Assembly: GCF_000006405.1 (NCBI RefSeq)
Contig: NW_003205746.1
Location: forward strand, 15,376-74,182
From: Perkinsus marinus ATCC 50983
Taxonomy: Eukaryota; Perkinsozoa; Perkinsida; Perkinsidae
Direction: 5' to 3'
Length of the DNA stretch: 58,807 nucleotides
A model generated the notes under the pieces. That model saw only the letters and a list, made by a program, of their open reading frames with translations, did no database searches and was not told where the DNA came from. The position numbers and the translations under genes are program-made. Shown one piece after another: positions 1 to 12,300 of this stretch; position 1 is the first letter of the stretch, and each line of letters begins with the position of its first letter.

Positions 1-1153
1 TAGACGGCAACAGTCTACGGCAGTACCTCCACACTGGCGCTCTCCCTCCCTTTTTCTGTTGACTAGATAGAGTTGATAAACGTTTCACCTATGGTTCGTA
101 CAATCTACCATGTCAAACATGTATAATTTAGTTTCCACTCCCCCCGAAAAATAAACATCTCTTAAGCTTCAATACACCTTCAAGGGTTGGTTTTCACATC
201 TAAACCTTGATTCTAGGAGCGCTTATGAAACCCCGGTGAGATATATTGAACATTTCAAATGTTATTATGGCGCTCCTCGGGCTTATATATGGGGTGAGGT
301 TCAATAGACCTCTCCTGAGTTCTAAGAGCACCCCCAAGATCGAGTCTTACATGTGATATCTAATCCTGGATGGGCTCTTGAAGGCCTATTGAACCCGCCG
401 ATAGATTCGGAGGGCGGCACGCACTATGACGATTTTGGATATACGAGTTACTCTAGAACGTCGAGGTTTGGCCGTGAATCTTCGAAATGGTCTCAATTCA
501 AATTCTAGGAGTGTCTTTATGAGAGAGTCACTGCCGAGTTCAAATTGAGTTTCACCCGTTTTACGTGAAGTGGCGATATTCGCGCCATGCAGTAGTTTTG
601 AAATATGTTCTTCACTAGTGTTTTTATATCATGTGAAACTCCAATGATTCAGGTTTTCTATACCGGAACAAACACCATTTATTCGCGGTGTATTTCTCAC
701 TAAATGATCAACTTTTTGTCCGAGTAACTACCTTTGAATCAGCGCCTTGTGAAATATAATATATAAGTTGACAACTCCCCGAACGACTAGGAAACATTTG
801 TGGGAATTCTGGGTGGAGGATGGACCCCGCAGTTACCTCCTTGCGATGAGTATGTCATTCATATAGCTCCTGATTCGTAATACAGAGAGCCTACTAATCA
901 CCGTGTAACCCGAACAGTTTATACTCCTTATATAGAATCGGCCCTGCTGGCAGCAGTACGACTCGACATGGCCTGTATTGTTATATCAGGCTGCCAGCTT
1001 ATGGTCGCGTTTTATTTAATCATAGTTAGTGTGGAGGCTAGGTTTTATACTCTGTTCTCGATGGCCTACATCCACTTCGATGAAGCCAAGCGGTCGGAAG
1101 TGTCTGGCATTAAGGCGGACGTTACGTAATAGGGGGGGGACTTTCTATCATCC
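1..1153. other. 5' flank with no gene recognised
   Basis: I see no convincing exon in this stretch. It contains one M2-type inverted-repeat element at about 546-642 and otherwise mixed-composition sequence. The last part should include the promoter and 5' UTR of the histone deacetylase gene, but I recognise no promoter motif. Confidence 0.5.
546..642. repeat. M2 short inverted-repeat element
   Basis: It begins gagtttcacccgttttacg and ends gtgaaactcc, so the two ends are inverted repeats. Inside are the family's usual blocks: a CACTAGTGTTTTT stretch and a gaaatatgttc stretch. The same layout recurs near 40.2, 49.8, 50.9, 51.9, 55.4 and 56.9 kb. It looks like a non-autonomous DNA transposon (MITE) copy. 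Confidence 0.7.
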
Positions 1154-3125
1154 ATGGGGTCCTATAGGAACGTCATTTCATATTGTGAATCGATCTCTAG
1201 AAGGGCATTTCATGCAGGTATTTTTACGAGCCGGATCATGGGAGCTACTACTATGGTGAGGGCCATCCTATGAAACCACAGCGGATACGCATGGCTCATG
1301 ACTTGGTCGTCGGCTACGGCCTCTATAAGTGATCATAGGAGCTGGTAGCAGTCGGTGATAGGATGAATGTGTCAGGCATATGACGGTTTATCGCCCACAT
1401 GTCGCCACCGATGCTGAGTTGACCAACTTCCATGGAGAGGAGTACATATCGTAAGTGAGATGGGATAGTGGAAGTTCGATTAGGAATGTTGTGTAGGTTC
1501 CTCAAGATTGCGAACGCTGATAATGTTCGTGATTATACGTCGCAGTCCAAACGATTTAGAGTGGGGGATATTATCACTGATTGCCCAGTTTTCGACGGCC
1601 TGTAAGAACGTTTATACGAGGCATCACATTTCTACTCTCGCTGTTGTGGTCCCCATCCGTTCCTTCTTGGAATTGTGTATTATTATTATTGCTTGGCTGA
1701 GTGGTTTCCTATATAATGTTTGTATGTCGTGGTCGTGCTCATCTGTGTAGTTCATGAGGGGCTGCATACTACTTGCAGTAGCAAGAGTAACTGAACTGAT
1801 ACAGATTTAGATAGAATACTTGTAGATACGATTTTCAGCGTACGCTGGCTGGGGGTAGCTTGGACGCAGCTCATGAGCTATGTTCTAGAAACGCTGATAT
1901 AGCGATCAATTGGTGACAGGCTCATCCCGCTGTGTAGATTCGAACTTCGATACTTTTTAGGGCCGGAGGTCTACACCATGCAAAGAGAAATGAAGCATCG
2001 GGCTTCTGTTATGTCAACGATATCGTCCTTGCTATACTGGAGCTCTTGAGGTTCCACCCGCGGGTCCTCTATATTGACATTGACGTAAAAGGCGCCCGTT
2101 TGACGTACAATTATCGTTGCCTTATAGGTGCATCATGGCGACGGTGTTGAAGAGGCGTTTTACCAAACATCGCGAGTGATGACGGTGAGCTTCCACAAGT
2201 ACGGCGACTTTTTTCCAGGTCTGTTATAAGTGTCCTTGTCTTTTGTTGGGTATTGTCATTTTGTAGGGACGGGTGATATAAGTGATATTGGCACTGGCGA
2301 GGGAAGATTTTACGCACTTAATGTGCCCTTGGACGAGGGCATCACTGATGACCTTTTTTCGGACCTATTCAAGACCATTATTACTCGTGAGTCATCCGCA
2401 TGTGCGAGAGTTCTAGTATGGGATCTTCAGGTGTAGTCGAGATATATCAGCCAGGAGCAATAGTCCTACAGTGCGGTGCCGACTCTCTCGCACATGATCG
2501 GTAGGATAAAGCAGTACCTCGATATTAGTTGTGGACACTCGTGCCTTTATTCAGGCTAGGCCGATTTAACCTCACACTGCAAGGTCATGCTAATTGTGTT
2601 CGGCTGGTCAAGAGTTTCGGCATACCACTGTTGTTGCTGGGTGGAGGCGGGTAGTAGCTGTGTAGAGCCACAACGGTTGTTCCTTATCTTATTAGTCAGT
2701 AGTATACTCATCTGGTCAGGTATACTATACGTAACGTATCACGTTGCTGGGCCTACGAAACGGCTGTAGCGCTGAATCGAGATCAGGTGAGTAGTGAGCT
2801 CTGTGTTTATCACCTGGTGAATCTTGTCACCGTTTTCAGGATCTATCTAATCAACTACCAATGAACGATTTTTGGCACTATTATGCGCCAGACTATAAAC
2901 TGCAAATACAACCTGTGGCCGCTCTGCACAATCTGAACGCTCCCAGCGCTCTGGACAAGGTTAAGACGGAATGTCTGAAGAACGTAGAGCTCTTGGTAGG
3001 CATTCGGTGGCGAAACTTAAACGGTGATATCGTATGTTTGTTGTCCACAGAAACACGCTCCAGGGGTAGAATTCGCATATTTGCCTAGTGATGTTATCGA
3101 GACCGCGAAAAGGCGAGAAGAGTGA
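1154..3125 (+). CDS. class I histone deacetylase (Rpd3/HDAC1-type), multi-exon
   Basis: This encodes a zinc-dependent lysine deacetylase acting on histone tails in the nucleus. Exons read by eye: 1218-1328, 1376-1450, 1497-1601, (one tiny exon not found), 1839-1912, 1961-2084, 2128-2218, 2267-2386, 2431-2500, 2555-2650, 2720-2786, 2840-2995 and 3051-3125 (stop TGA). Joined in phase they give the family landmarks in order: [39 protein letters not shown] with the catalytic His pair, [17 protein letters not shown] with zinc ligands, [45 protein letters not shown] and the C-terminal HAPGVEFAY. Introns are 43-70 nt. Total length is about 420 aa, near the family norm, with a short tail. The start is the least certain point: ATG 1154 followed by a weak donor gives [10 protein letters not shown]. 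All key residues seen are present, so the gene looks functional. Confidence 0.9.
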
Positions 3126-4880
3126 GTGGCAGTGAGCTAGCTGTGGTCATTGGGCGCGCCTTGATTAAATTAAACTCCTAAACTTTCAAATAAACCGGGT
3201 ATAATATTAATTTTCTTGGTATTTTATTAAACCCATGGGTAAAATGTTAACCGAAAAGGTAAAACATTTACCAAATGGGTAAAAAATTTAGTTTGTCGGT
3301 AAAAAATTAATTTGACCTGGAAATGCTGTAGTCATAGTATGTTCAAATTCATAGTATAAGGCACCGGAAGATACTCCTGGCTTCGGGGTGGTAGTTTCTA
3401 CGAGGCGCAACTCGGGGAACTAAGGAACTGTATTCGGGCGAGCGTTGAGTTCAACCTCTCGAGAGGGTAGTGTCAGTTAAAACCAACTCTGTCAGTATCT
3501 CTCTCCCTCGTCTGCCTATCCCTCCTTGAAGGGCGTGTCAAAACCTCGTCGGCACCGCTTTCGTCATCATGTATCGTATGATAGAGCTTCCCATAGAGTA
3601 CCAAGTATATTATTAGTGTAGATCTATAGAGATGCTCAGTGGACATTGCCCATCCGTATACACTGCTTTGGTAGGCAACGACAGGAGCGTCTCCAGATAG
3701 TGTCTGAGGAGCAGGAGCTTCTGGACGAGGATAATGACAATTATACCGAACGAGCTGTACGTGCTGATATGTTGGTAGTGTATTACTTACTGAGTATCAG
3801 TTACACGCATATAGGATGGGGTATTCTAAGAAGCGACGTAGGAATGATGCTGATGAAGATGACGAAGAAGGAGGCTATAGAGATTAATATGATTCTCGTC
3901 ACTGTCGGCTTCTGTTATTCAAGTCGTCACCACTCGAGGACCACACGTTGGTTCATATGCAACATTTCACAAGTATATATAGTTTCAAGCTAGCTTTCGA
4001 GGTGTCGGGTATCAGTGTGAGTAGTATGTAAACTACTCTACCAATGATAGCGTGGAGCTCTGTATGGCTTAGCCATATGAACTGTAGCTTGAATTTTCGG
4101 AAGGGTGATCATTCCGACGTCGAAGTGGCGAGGAATATGTATGAATATGATGAGGAGGATATCTTCCATTCTATCAACACTGAATGTTGCGACGTTGTGG
4201 ATGACTATACTGAGGAATGAAAGGGTTAGAGTTCAATGAATGCATATAACGCTTTTCTCAGTTTTGTCAAGTTTTCGTTCCTCATAACGGATCGAGTATG
4301 GAATGTGCTCGTGGAGGCGTTGGAGTCGGTTGTACCACACTATTTGTTGGGCTATACGCGGCATTTTTGTATACACCTTCTCTCACTTCACCTGCAGTAT
4401 TTATGTTTCTTCTATGAAGTGCTCTATATCCAAAGTTCATAGGTGATCAGTTAGTACTGAACTCTTGGATGGCGGTACTCGGAATGAATATGCAAATGCT
4501 AAGGATGATTTACAAGGTGATGAATGAGGGCTCTCGATCTGAAGGGTTTTTTAGTGCTCGCTCCGCATATCTTGTCCACTGATATTCTCTGTCAGTATCT
4601 CACACGCTTTACTGAATGCGGATCTTCTTGCTTATGCCAAGTTTTTCTTATATCGTTACCTAATTCCCCCTAGATTCATCTATGTTGCAATTTGGGGGTA
4701 TTTCTAATGTCCCGCGCAAGGATTCCCAATCCTCGCTTCAGTTTTGTGACCGACTACGTACTGTAAGTACCCTACGATTTATAACACTCTGCTGGCGCTC
4801 CAGATCGCACGCTTGGCTCAAACCGAAATGCCGTTGTACGAGGCTCTGTTAACCGAACAAGTCCTTGTCAAGGACCTCTT
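3126..4880 (+). other. coding-like exons of an unidentified gene
   Basis: From 3,180 to 3,340 there is an AT-rich spacer with repeated ggtaaaa units, likely the HDAC 3' flank. Beyond it are open stretches flanked by plausible splice sites: about 3,680-3,768 (ERLQIVSEEQELLDEDN, acidic), 3,815-3,890 (MGYSKKRRRNDADEDDEEGG, basic then acidic), 3,893-4,025 and 4,090-4,220. A further open run at about 4,800-4,910 reads EMPLYEALLTEQVLVKDLLK. They look like one plus-strand gene, but I do not recognise the family and give no function. Confidence 0.4.
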
Positions 4881-5215
4881 AAAGAGGCTTTGTGGGTTGG
4901 CAGCAACTTAGCACTGCTCAGTTAGCAGCCTCCAATGAGTATGAGACCGATCATTATATAATTGACACTGGAAGAATGAGAGCTCTCATAAGATCCAGAC
5001 AAGTTACCGGAGCCGTCAAAGATTATTTCAAATACCTGTGGCAGCATTGGAATGTGGATCCAGATGATCAGTCACTGACGATGATATTTGTATTGGTCAT
5101 TCTGAACTATGGTGGGTATGGCATCTCTGTCGCTATGTGTATCGAAAGGGCTTTCCGAGCGCGGCTTGGATGGCTCGCTCCGTCTCCAATCATCTGCTAA
5201 CCTGGGTCTTTGACT
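4880..5215 (+). CDS. unidentified exon(s), helical protein
   Basis: An open frame here reads YETDHYIIDTGRMRALIRSR and then VKDYFKYLWQHWNVDPDDQS. It has normal amino-acid balance and probably continues the unknown gene to its left. A donor may lie near 5,090, after MIF. It directly precedes a transposase remnant, so the host gene may have been interrupted or ended by that insertion. Function is unknown. Confidence 0.35.
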
Positions 5216-5254
5216 GACTTTTCTTCCGAATATATCATTCGGGAAGAACAAGGT

Positions 5255-5546
5255 TCATCGAATAAAGGACAAGGCTAGTTGGTTAACGTCACTGCAGAAA
5301 TCCCTAGGAGCAGAGCAGTTTTTGAGCTTCACACTAGATCTGTGGACGCGAAAGAACGTGGAAAGTGTGCTCGTAAGAGTGGTGCACCATATGGCTACTT
5401 CTGCGGGAGCACTCAATCGACTAGTCATACGATAGCGTTCGAGAGGGTAGAGGCTCGGCATACGGCGGACAATATACGACGTACCTTGAAGGACATAATC
5501 AAGTCCCTGGGTTCGGAGAGGCTGATGTCACACCAACGACACTAGT
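5255..5546 (+). mobile_element. hAT-type transposase remnant
   Basis: In one frame the sequence reads WLTSLQKSLGAEQFLSFTLD followed by LWTRKNVESVLVRVVHHMAT. In a second frame it reads IAFERVEARHTADNIRRTLK. Together these match the middle of hAT-superfamily transposases, where a FTLDxWTS-like segment is followed by a short gap and an 'RHTAxNI' helix. The change of frame near 5,430 and the lack of the downstream RNase-H-like and dimerisation parts show it is broken. No terminal repeats were found. It is a plain DNA transposon fragment, not a working gene. Confidence 0.7.
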
Positions 5547-5555
5547 GTGCCACTA

Positions 5556-5762
5556 GCGTCGCTGGTCCAGGATCTCTGAGGTTGGCGCACATCCTTGCAT
5601 TGATATTTTGCGGGGTGACCCGCGAATTCCTATTTTACCAACATATGAGGCTTTCATCGTAAGCCGAACAGCGAAGGGACAGCCATATAAAAGGGGGAAT
5701 GATGAGAAGGTCTCTGCTCCCAGGCCTCTCTTGAGGGGTGTTGTGTTAGATCTATTCCTATA
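5556..5762 (+). CDS. open frame of unknown function after the hAT remnant
   Basis: A 68-codon open frame without an ATG starts at an AG acceptor-like site and ends in TAG. Part of it reads ILRGDPRIPILPTYEAFIVS and then RTAKGQPYKRGNDEKVSAPR. Composition looks like real protein, so this is probably an exon or a decayed transposon tail. I do not recognise it. Confidence 0.3.
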
Positions 5763-5829
5763 GATTGATGTCATCAATCCATCCATTTAATGGAGTAGTA
5801 ATATCCGGACAGAGCTCTGGCTCTGTGTA

Positions 5830-6680
5830 AGGATGGCGTTCCAGTTGACTACTCTCATCCTGTATATAAGTTCGTAACATCATTGTTGATCAGGATCGAA
5901 GATAAGAAAACTTTCCCTGAGAGAGGGTATGCAATCCCCGGTATCAGAAGTTTCTTTCCTGTGTAGATTCCCGTTATGGCATTTAATTCGCATGATGCAA
6001 ACTTGGCGGTGGAGCTGCCTGCACAGGGAGCAACCTGTCGATGTGGAGGGTGCTCCTCTTCGCTCAGGTCTGCATAACTGTTGGACATGACTACAGGTAC
6101 TATCCATCTTGTTACGACATATGGAGCGTTAGCTTTTACGGTATGCGAATTCGTCAGGAAACCGTTTATGTGCTTCCTCTACTGCCAACCAGGTAATTGT
6201 GTGATCTGTCTCCTTTGTGGGAGACCCACGACTCCAGCTGAACTCGTTATACTCGAATCACTTTGAGCTGGATATGCTTTTTCTTTCTACTCTTACCTCA
6301 GGCCTACCTGTCTATCGAAGCTATGGTTGCTTGTGATCAGGGGGTGGTGGAGTCAGTCATTGATATCATCTTCAATCGTTCTAGGAGGCCGTTCGTTGTC
6401 TCTAGTGGCACTCTAGCGATCCTCCGGGTTGTAAGGTTGTTCAATTGGGTAGCCGCCTTCCATCACTGTGGAAGGTCGGGCATTATTCGACATGCTCGGT
6501 ATTTGGGTATGTTTACAGATAGTCGGAGTGATTGGAAACCGAAAGGGCTGGAGTACTGCAAGGCGAGAGGCTGAGGATATTGCGGCTGGAGACTTGCTAG
6601 TTAGGATTGCCTATGGCAAGCCATCGCTAGGGCACACAATCGGAACGGCGGGACTGAAAACCGGTACCAGAGAGTAGATG
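5830..6680 (+). other. coding-like exons, unidentified
   Basis: Several short open segments occur: about 5,845-5,964 (HPVYKFVTSLLIRIEDKKTF), 6,092-6,192 (YYPSCYDIWSVSFYGMRIRQ, acceptor CAG and donor GT visible) and 6,222-6,330 (LNSLYSNHFELDMLFLSTLT). Spacing and splice-like borders fit exons of one plus-strand gene, but I could not join them all in phase. No family is recognised. Confidence 0.35.
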
Positions 6681-7070
6681 GTCGAAACGGATCTGCGATG
6701 GGAGTCCGTCGCGGTCAAGTGACATGATGGTAGATTGGAAAGTGTTTCCCAGCTCATTGATTTTTGTTGGTGTAGACAGGGCTTCTAGGCTTGTTGGGAG
6801 GTGGCCCGATGGAGTTCCGCGGGATCTTCAATTCTACTCAGGCTCAAATTCGCTCTCACAAATCTGCAGTGGTAGCTGTACGGGTCGGATGGGGAGGGGC
6901 TATACGGGGCAGTGATTCTCTCTAATAGTCTTATCCTATGAGTAACGTCTTGGCTATGACTCCACCGAGACCCCGGGAAGGTGGCGAGGAGGTGAGAAGC
7001 CCGTGCAGAGCCGACCCAACAGCTGTTCATTCGCATAACTATTTGTATGGTAATAATTATACCTTAGAAA

Positions 7071-8479
7071 ATGCCAGCAGTAGAAGCGCGGCCTACGTCA
7101 GGTCCGTATGGAGGAAGTGGGCATCGTAACGGCCACAGCAGTGGCCTTCTTATACCACTTCCTACGCCATGTCAGCTCTACGATATGGGTGACGATGGAA
7201 GTCCAGGTGGTGGGACTACTGCTGCTAATACTTCGGGTAGGAGTAGTGATGAAGATCGGCAGCTGCCTGTTAACCATATGGTCCTTCCGCGAGCGGCCCG
7301 GGAGGTCCATAAGAGTGCTCCGTGCAAGCCCAGTGGTGGGTATATGGAAGGCGCCCGAGGATTATCCGAAGATACAACCGCGGGAGACTCATGGTGCAGT
7401 GACACTAATAGTTCCGACGATCTTAGTGAGGCAGCAGCCCTCCAGTCATCACTCGAATGGGCTAATTCCGATCCGCCGATTCCACGTCCCGAAAACTATT
7501 CGCGGACGAAACTATTCCTTCCGGTTCCTGTAATAGGAGGCATGGTTCTCCATTACGATGAGCGTGTGGTATGATCAGATACGCCCGCTGCCGGGTTTCC
7601 TCTGCAACCAGGTTCTAACGGACACGGAGGTCCCTCCGTATGGCCTGAGTCCAGTCAGCATACCGGGGGAAGACTCCCCACTTGACGATGAGCTTGTTGC
7701 GACATTCGATAGGCTGAGGTGATATCATGGAGGGGCACTCCTGTCGGAGAACCTCCTGTGAATAGGTTTATGGCAATTGGAATATCAGAGACGTCGGGGC
7801 TACACGTGCGGCTTCATTATGGCGATCGAAAGCTGGTGAATGCAAACGCCGAAAAATATCAAGTAATACGTGGAATGTGAGGATTGAGTTCGCGACTCTG
7901 ACAATAACTTTCCAGCCGCAAGTTGAAGAGTTGAGGCAGCGTTGGGTGGCAGAGAAGTGCCCACCGCGTCGTAGTAGAGGTAGAAGACGCCATGCTCGTA
8001 GCACTACCTTTGATGGGCTCGGGTCCGCAGTAGTGACGAGTATGGGCGGCGCTCCTCACTGGCCTGCAAGCACCAGATTTGACAACACTAGCCAAAGGTG
8101 CAGTGGAGTCACTACGGGCAAGAGAGCTACTCTTGGACGGAGAGGAAGTCCTAATAGAGGTCGGAAGCTCAGCATACGGATGAGGCTGTGACGGAGTCCT
8201 TACTTGTTCTCAGAAGTTCGACAGAGGTCAACGGCGACTATGGGGATGATTAGTTATAATCGTCGATTTCGGAAGCAGCAAGTGAGGTCACTAATGCAAG
8301 GAGGAGGAGTAGCAGGTGGTCGGTCACGGAGGGCTTCATCACTAGGACTGGCTTATAATGGGGCGATTCCACCAGGAGTTGGTGGTGGTCCTGAGGAAAC
8401 TGCCACCAGGGATCGATATTCAACGAAGCTGTCAAGCTGCAGGTATCGCCTACGTCGAAAGGCCGATAGTGAGAAGTGA
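7071..8479 (+). CDS. Ser/Arg/Gly-rich protein, multi-exon, unknown function
   Basis: Exon 1 (7071-7568) starts MPAVEARPTSGPYGGSGHRN and is rich in Gly, Ser and Asp, so probably disordered. Exon 2 (7612-7718) reads VPPYGLSPVSIPGEDSPLDD. Exon 3 (7789-7876) is basic. Exon 4 (from 7916) begins with a short helix, VEELRQRWVAEK, followed by an Arg-rich run. The last open stretch (about 8,205-8,479) is basic and Gly-rich, ending RLRRKADSEK at TGA. Exons 1-4 join in phase through introns of about 40-70 nt; the joins after 8,030 are uncertain. The low-complexity basic nature suggests a nuclear or RNA-associated protein, but that is only a guess. Confidence 0.55.
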
Positions 8480-9330
8480 GTTTTTCAGGTTATTCTGAAG
8501 TCGGTCAGGAAAGATTACGATTTGCTAAGTTTTGGCACGTGAAAGGAATCACGATCGATTTTGACTTCAGCTGTTCTCTTTTTCAATTTTTGAAATTTGG
8601 GCTTCAACAACAATGCCGTACCCCCTGCTCCCAGCGTTGACCCTTTGAACAATCAGGACTTCCTCCTAATCCCTCCTCCCCTATCTATATCCGTCCTAGA
8701 TAGACTAAACTACATATGTCTCTTGATATACCACACTTTCTACCAATACAGTTTATTACTAGTCATTGCATCGAGTCTCATCACGAGTCGTCAGTATAAT
8801 GCCGGTCGTCGAAGTTCATTCTGATATTAGTAGTGTGTTCCAAGTTTCTCCCTCTCTCACATTGTATCTTTACCCTTCTATTTTACTAGACTTGACCGCC
8901 GGCTCTGTCGAACCAATCAGAAACCGCACCTCTGGTGGTCTCTATGCACATCAAAGTGATGCCCAAGTACGTCCACGTGACTTGCAGTATCCCGTCGGGG
9001 TCCACCAGGTGTTTTTCGAAACCACTATTTCTGTACACGCGCTGGATTGTTGATGTTGCATCGCCTGTTAAGGCGAAGCCAACAGCATTACAAACAGGGT
9101 TTCTAGTCAGTCTGCGAATTCGGTTGCGTTGAAAGTTCTACATGAACGTAGAAGAGAATACGGTTCCATCAGCGCATCCTGAGTTGGAATTCAAGGCTCC
9201 GACCCCCAAGACATCCCCCCCTAACCGATATATGGTAAAAACCATTCGACTGAGCCTTGAGGTTGTCCTAGGCTGCAGTCAGCATTCAACGAGCAGTTAG
9301 ATCAGTAGGACACTCACTAACGAACGCATC
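8480..9330. other. spacer, no gene recognised
   Basis: T-rich and C-rich mixed sequence follows the preceding gene. Open segments near 8,600-8,820 and 8,890-9,130 have no supporting motif or splice pattern. I make no gene call here. Confidence 0.4.
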
Positions 9331-12300
9331 GTGTAAGCCGTGATGGTGGCGGGTCGCGGAACTATACGGAAACCAATCCTGCGAAGTATACAGTATACGA
9401 AGACTAGCACAATAATACACTATCATGTCTCAGTTCATAGGGAACTAACAACATTTCACGGAGGCAGGGAAAGAGATATCGAGGATCACTTTGAAATACT
9501 CCTCTTTGTACAACATGAGTTTAAAGGGTTCCGAACATGCCCGCTGTATAGGAGAACGTTTGTTCCGTGATCCAGTAGCTCAAACTAAAGGGAAGCTCTT
9601 CCGAGTATTGGATAAGTAGTTGTTATATAGCGATTCATCACCGTCATCAGAATGCCAGGAATCCTCAGCACGGTCATCCCGCTCGGCGGCGGGTTCCTTG
9701 TTGATGGCACAGTCCATTCTGGAATGGTTTCATCAGAACGAAGAGTTTCATCCCAACCTCAATTTCGCTTCCCACTGCGTTACGGAAATTGCGATGACAA
9801 TAACTCGCGACCTCTTTGGCAGTGACAGTGATAGGAAGGGTCAAACGTACACAAACGCAAAAATTGTTCATTTGTTCCGCCATAAACATTGTCTTCCATG
9901 TGTGGCAAACAGTTATACAGCACCGACGCATGCACAAGGTCAGACCGTAATCAACGACGTTGGAACATACTTGCGTTATCCTCTAAAGTGATCCGAAACC
10001 GTTGAGGATGTTTATGGGCATCTATGGGTCGCATTTTCTGTACTCCTTGTCCAATTTGGCTAACCTACTCCGGCGATACTGGCCGGGACATTACCAATCA
10101 TGTTGAATATCTGGAATTCACGAACGTTGCTTATCTGCCAAAATAATGCAAATTCATAAGTCGGAGCACTGCGATTGGATCGCGATTTGTAATTTTCCAC
10201 TCAAGCTCATAGAAGATGACGCCCCAGGAAACAAGCAAACTCTAAGCGGAGGTCGCCAGGCTCAGAAAGACCTTTAATTATAAGGGGCTAATGCAAAGCT
10301 TCCAATTAATAAGATACTCTCACTAAGTTCTGCCACACGAAGGCAGCATGTTCTGGTTGGAGCGCACGTACTCCCACAGAAAGTCTGATGCATCGAGCAG
10401 CTCTCGAGGAAGAGGTTGCGAGGGAGCTGATTCGAAACCGGGCGATCATCCTCCACGATGGTGGTCACCTCTGTGCTCTTCGACTAACAGCTTCCCTGAC
10501 TTTAGATTGACTTCACAATCGAGACGAGTCCGTCGGAGCTATACAACAAGAACATGGGTCGAGCAGGCCTACCCGGATGTCTGGCGTGATTTACAACGGA
10601 ATGCGTGGCACGAATTCCTCTACTTGCCTTAGGCAAGTTGCCTACCGTCATGTTTTTCGGCAGTTCCGCGTCGCGTTTCCGAGCTTGTGGTGACGGATAT
10701 AGGGACAACTCAAAACACTGGGAGCTGATCTTTGTCACCCGTGGCCAGAACCTATGATTAGAAAGGTGTTCTTCTCGAGTATCTCATCTCTCGGGCCTCT
10801 ACTAGTCTAAAACCATAACCTGGAACGATTATAGTGCAACCCATCATAGTGATAGTATCATTATGCTATTATGCATTTAATTGGAGTGACTCCATTAGAG
10901 CTTCTTGTAATAGACCACGATATAGAATACGTCATGTTGCATGATCCATCACGTATCACTTTAAAAGGGATGCCTCTCTCGATTTCCCAAACTCCCGTAA
11001 TAAACTCCGCCAGCTCTTCTCAACATCCGTCAAGACGGTTTGACTACGTGGTGCGTCGCGAAAGTAGGCTGTATCGAACTCAGAAATAGTATTCAAGCTC
11101 TCACAGTACGCCGCACCAGCAAGCGGCACTTACAGACTTTCACATTGTCGTGGCAGGACGATATTGACGGTTCTTTTGCTTTATCGGGACGGGGTTTCCC
11201 TAGAAAGCGCCCCACCGATGTTGCTCGCGATGACTCCATGGCAGAGTCCATTTCTATCGAGGCCTACCATTGGGGACTCGGCTCTCCCCCGAGATCGACT
11301 TCAAATCACGACGCGGATGGGGTCCGAGCACAGTCTCGGTGACGGTGGTTCTTTCCTTGAGGAATAGAGCATACCCTGATTTTTTAGTGACATGAGAGTC
11401 ACAGCTTTCGGCCGTATCCTTGAGCGTGTTACTCTGCCCATCAATGGGCCGTTCGCAGTTGACTGCATGACCTATGAACATGCATTGGAGAACGGGAAAA
11501 TCCAACCACCTCGTCAAGATGGAAATATCTCGATGAGGACTTAGAAGGTCCGCCTTACTCACATCAGGCGTAGCGGCAGATTTTTCAACTCGTTCTGGTC
11601 CAACGCATGCGTCAGCAGTATCGATGACGAGGGTTTGAGCCGTCTGATAACATGAGCAATACTGCTACGATAATCAACCCTCCTGGACTGAGGAGTTCAC
11701 CTTAGAGTTGTCCCGTAACGAGCATTCTAAGATATCGACATCCTCGTTGAACCAGGCCATGTCTGGAATATGCGGAACTCGATGCTTCAAGCGGTGGCAG
11801 AGTATCAACCAATGCCTCTCCGATGCTTCCCTACTCCCCGAGGATCAACCGATTGCAGAGCCCTATGGGTAGCGGTCACCTTGCAACACGTTCCGCCAGA
11901 TAGAGTTCCTTTTGAGTAGTCAACTAAAGCACACAATTTGTTCTATGCACTGATGATGTGCTGAAATAACGACCTCCTCTTCTAAGCGAATTATCTCTTT
12001 CTCGGTTCCGTTCATATTTACACTCCCCCCACTGGGGCTGTATGAAGTTGATCTGCCTGAGGGGCACCATGATGTTCGAACACTCTGAAGCTAGGTTATA
12101 TAGTCTTGGTATAGGTCGACAATTTTTTTCAGTATAACACGCCCAGGGAAAATAGGAGTTTGTGACGATGCTCACCGCTTTGTTCGCAACGGTGTTGTTG
12201 ATCGCGTTCCAGTAGAAGCGCTTGCTCGAGCTCGGATGCGGACCTCGATAGGATGTCTACCTGTACCGTCTGATTCTGAATCTCAACATGTCGGGAATTT

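Noticed and set aside
3180-3340. Repeated ggtaaaa units as a CRISPR-like or telomere-like array
   Set aside because: Units are irregular in spacing and sequence, in a short AT-rich spacer of a eukaryotic genome.
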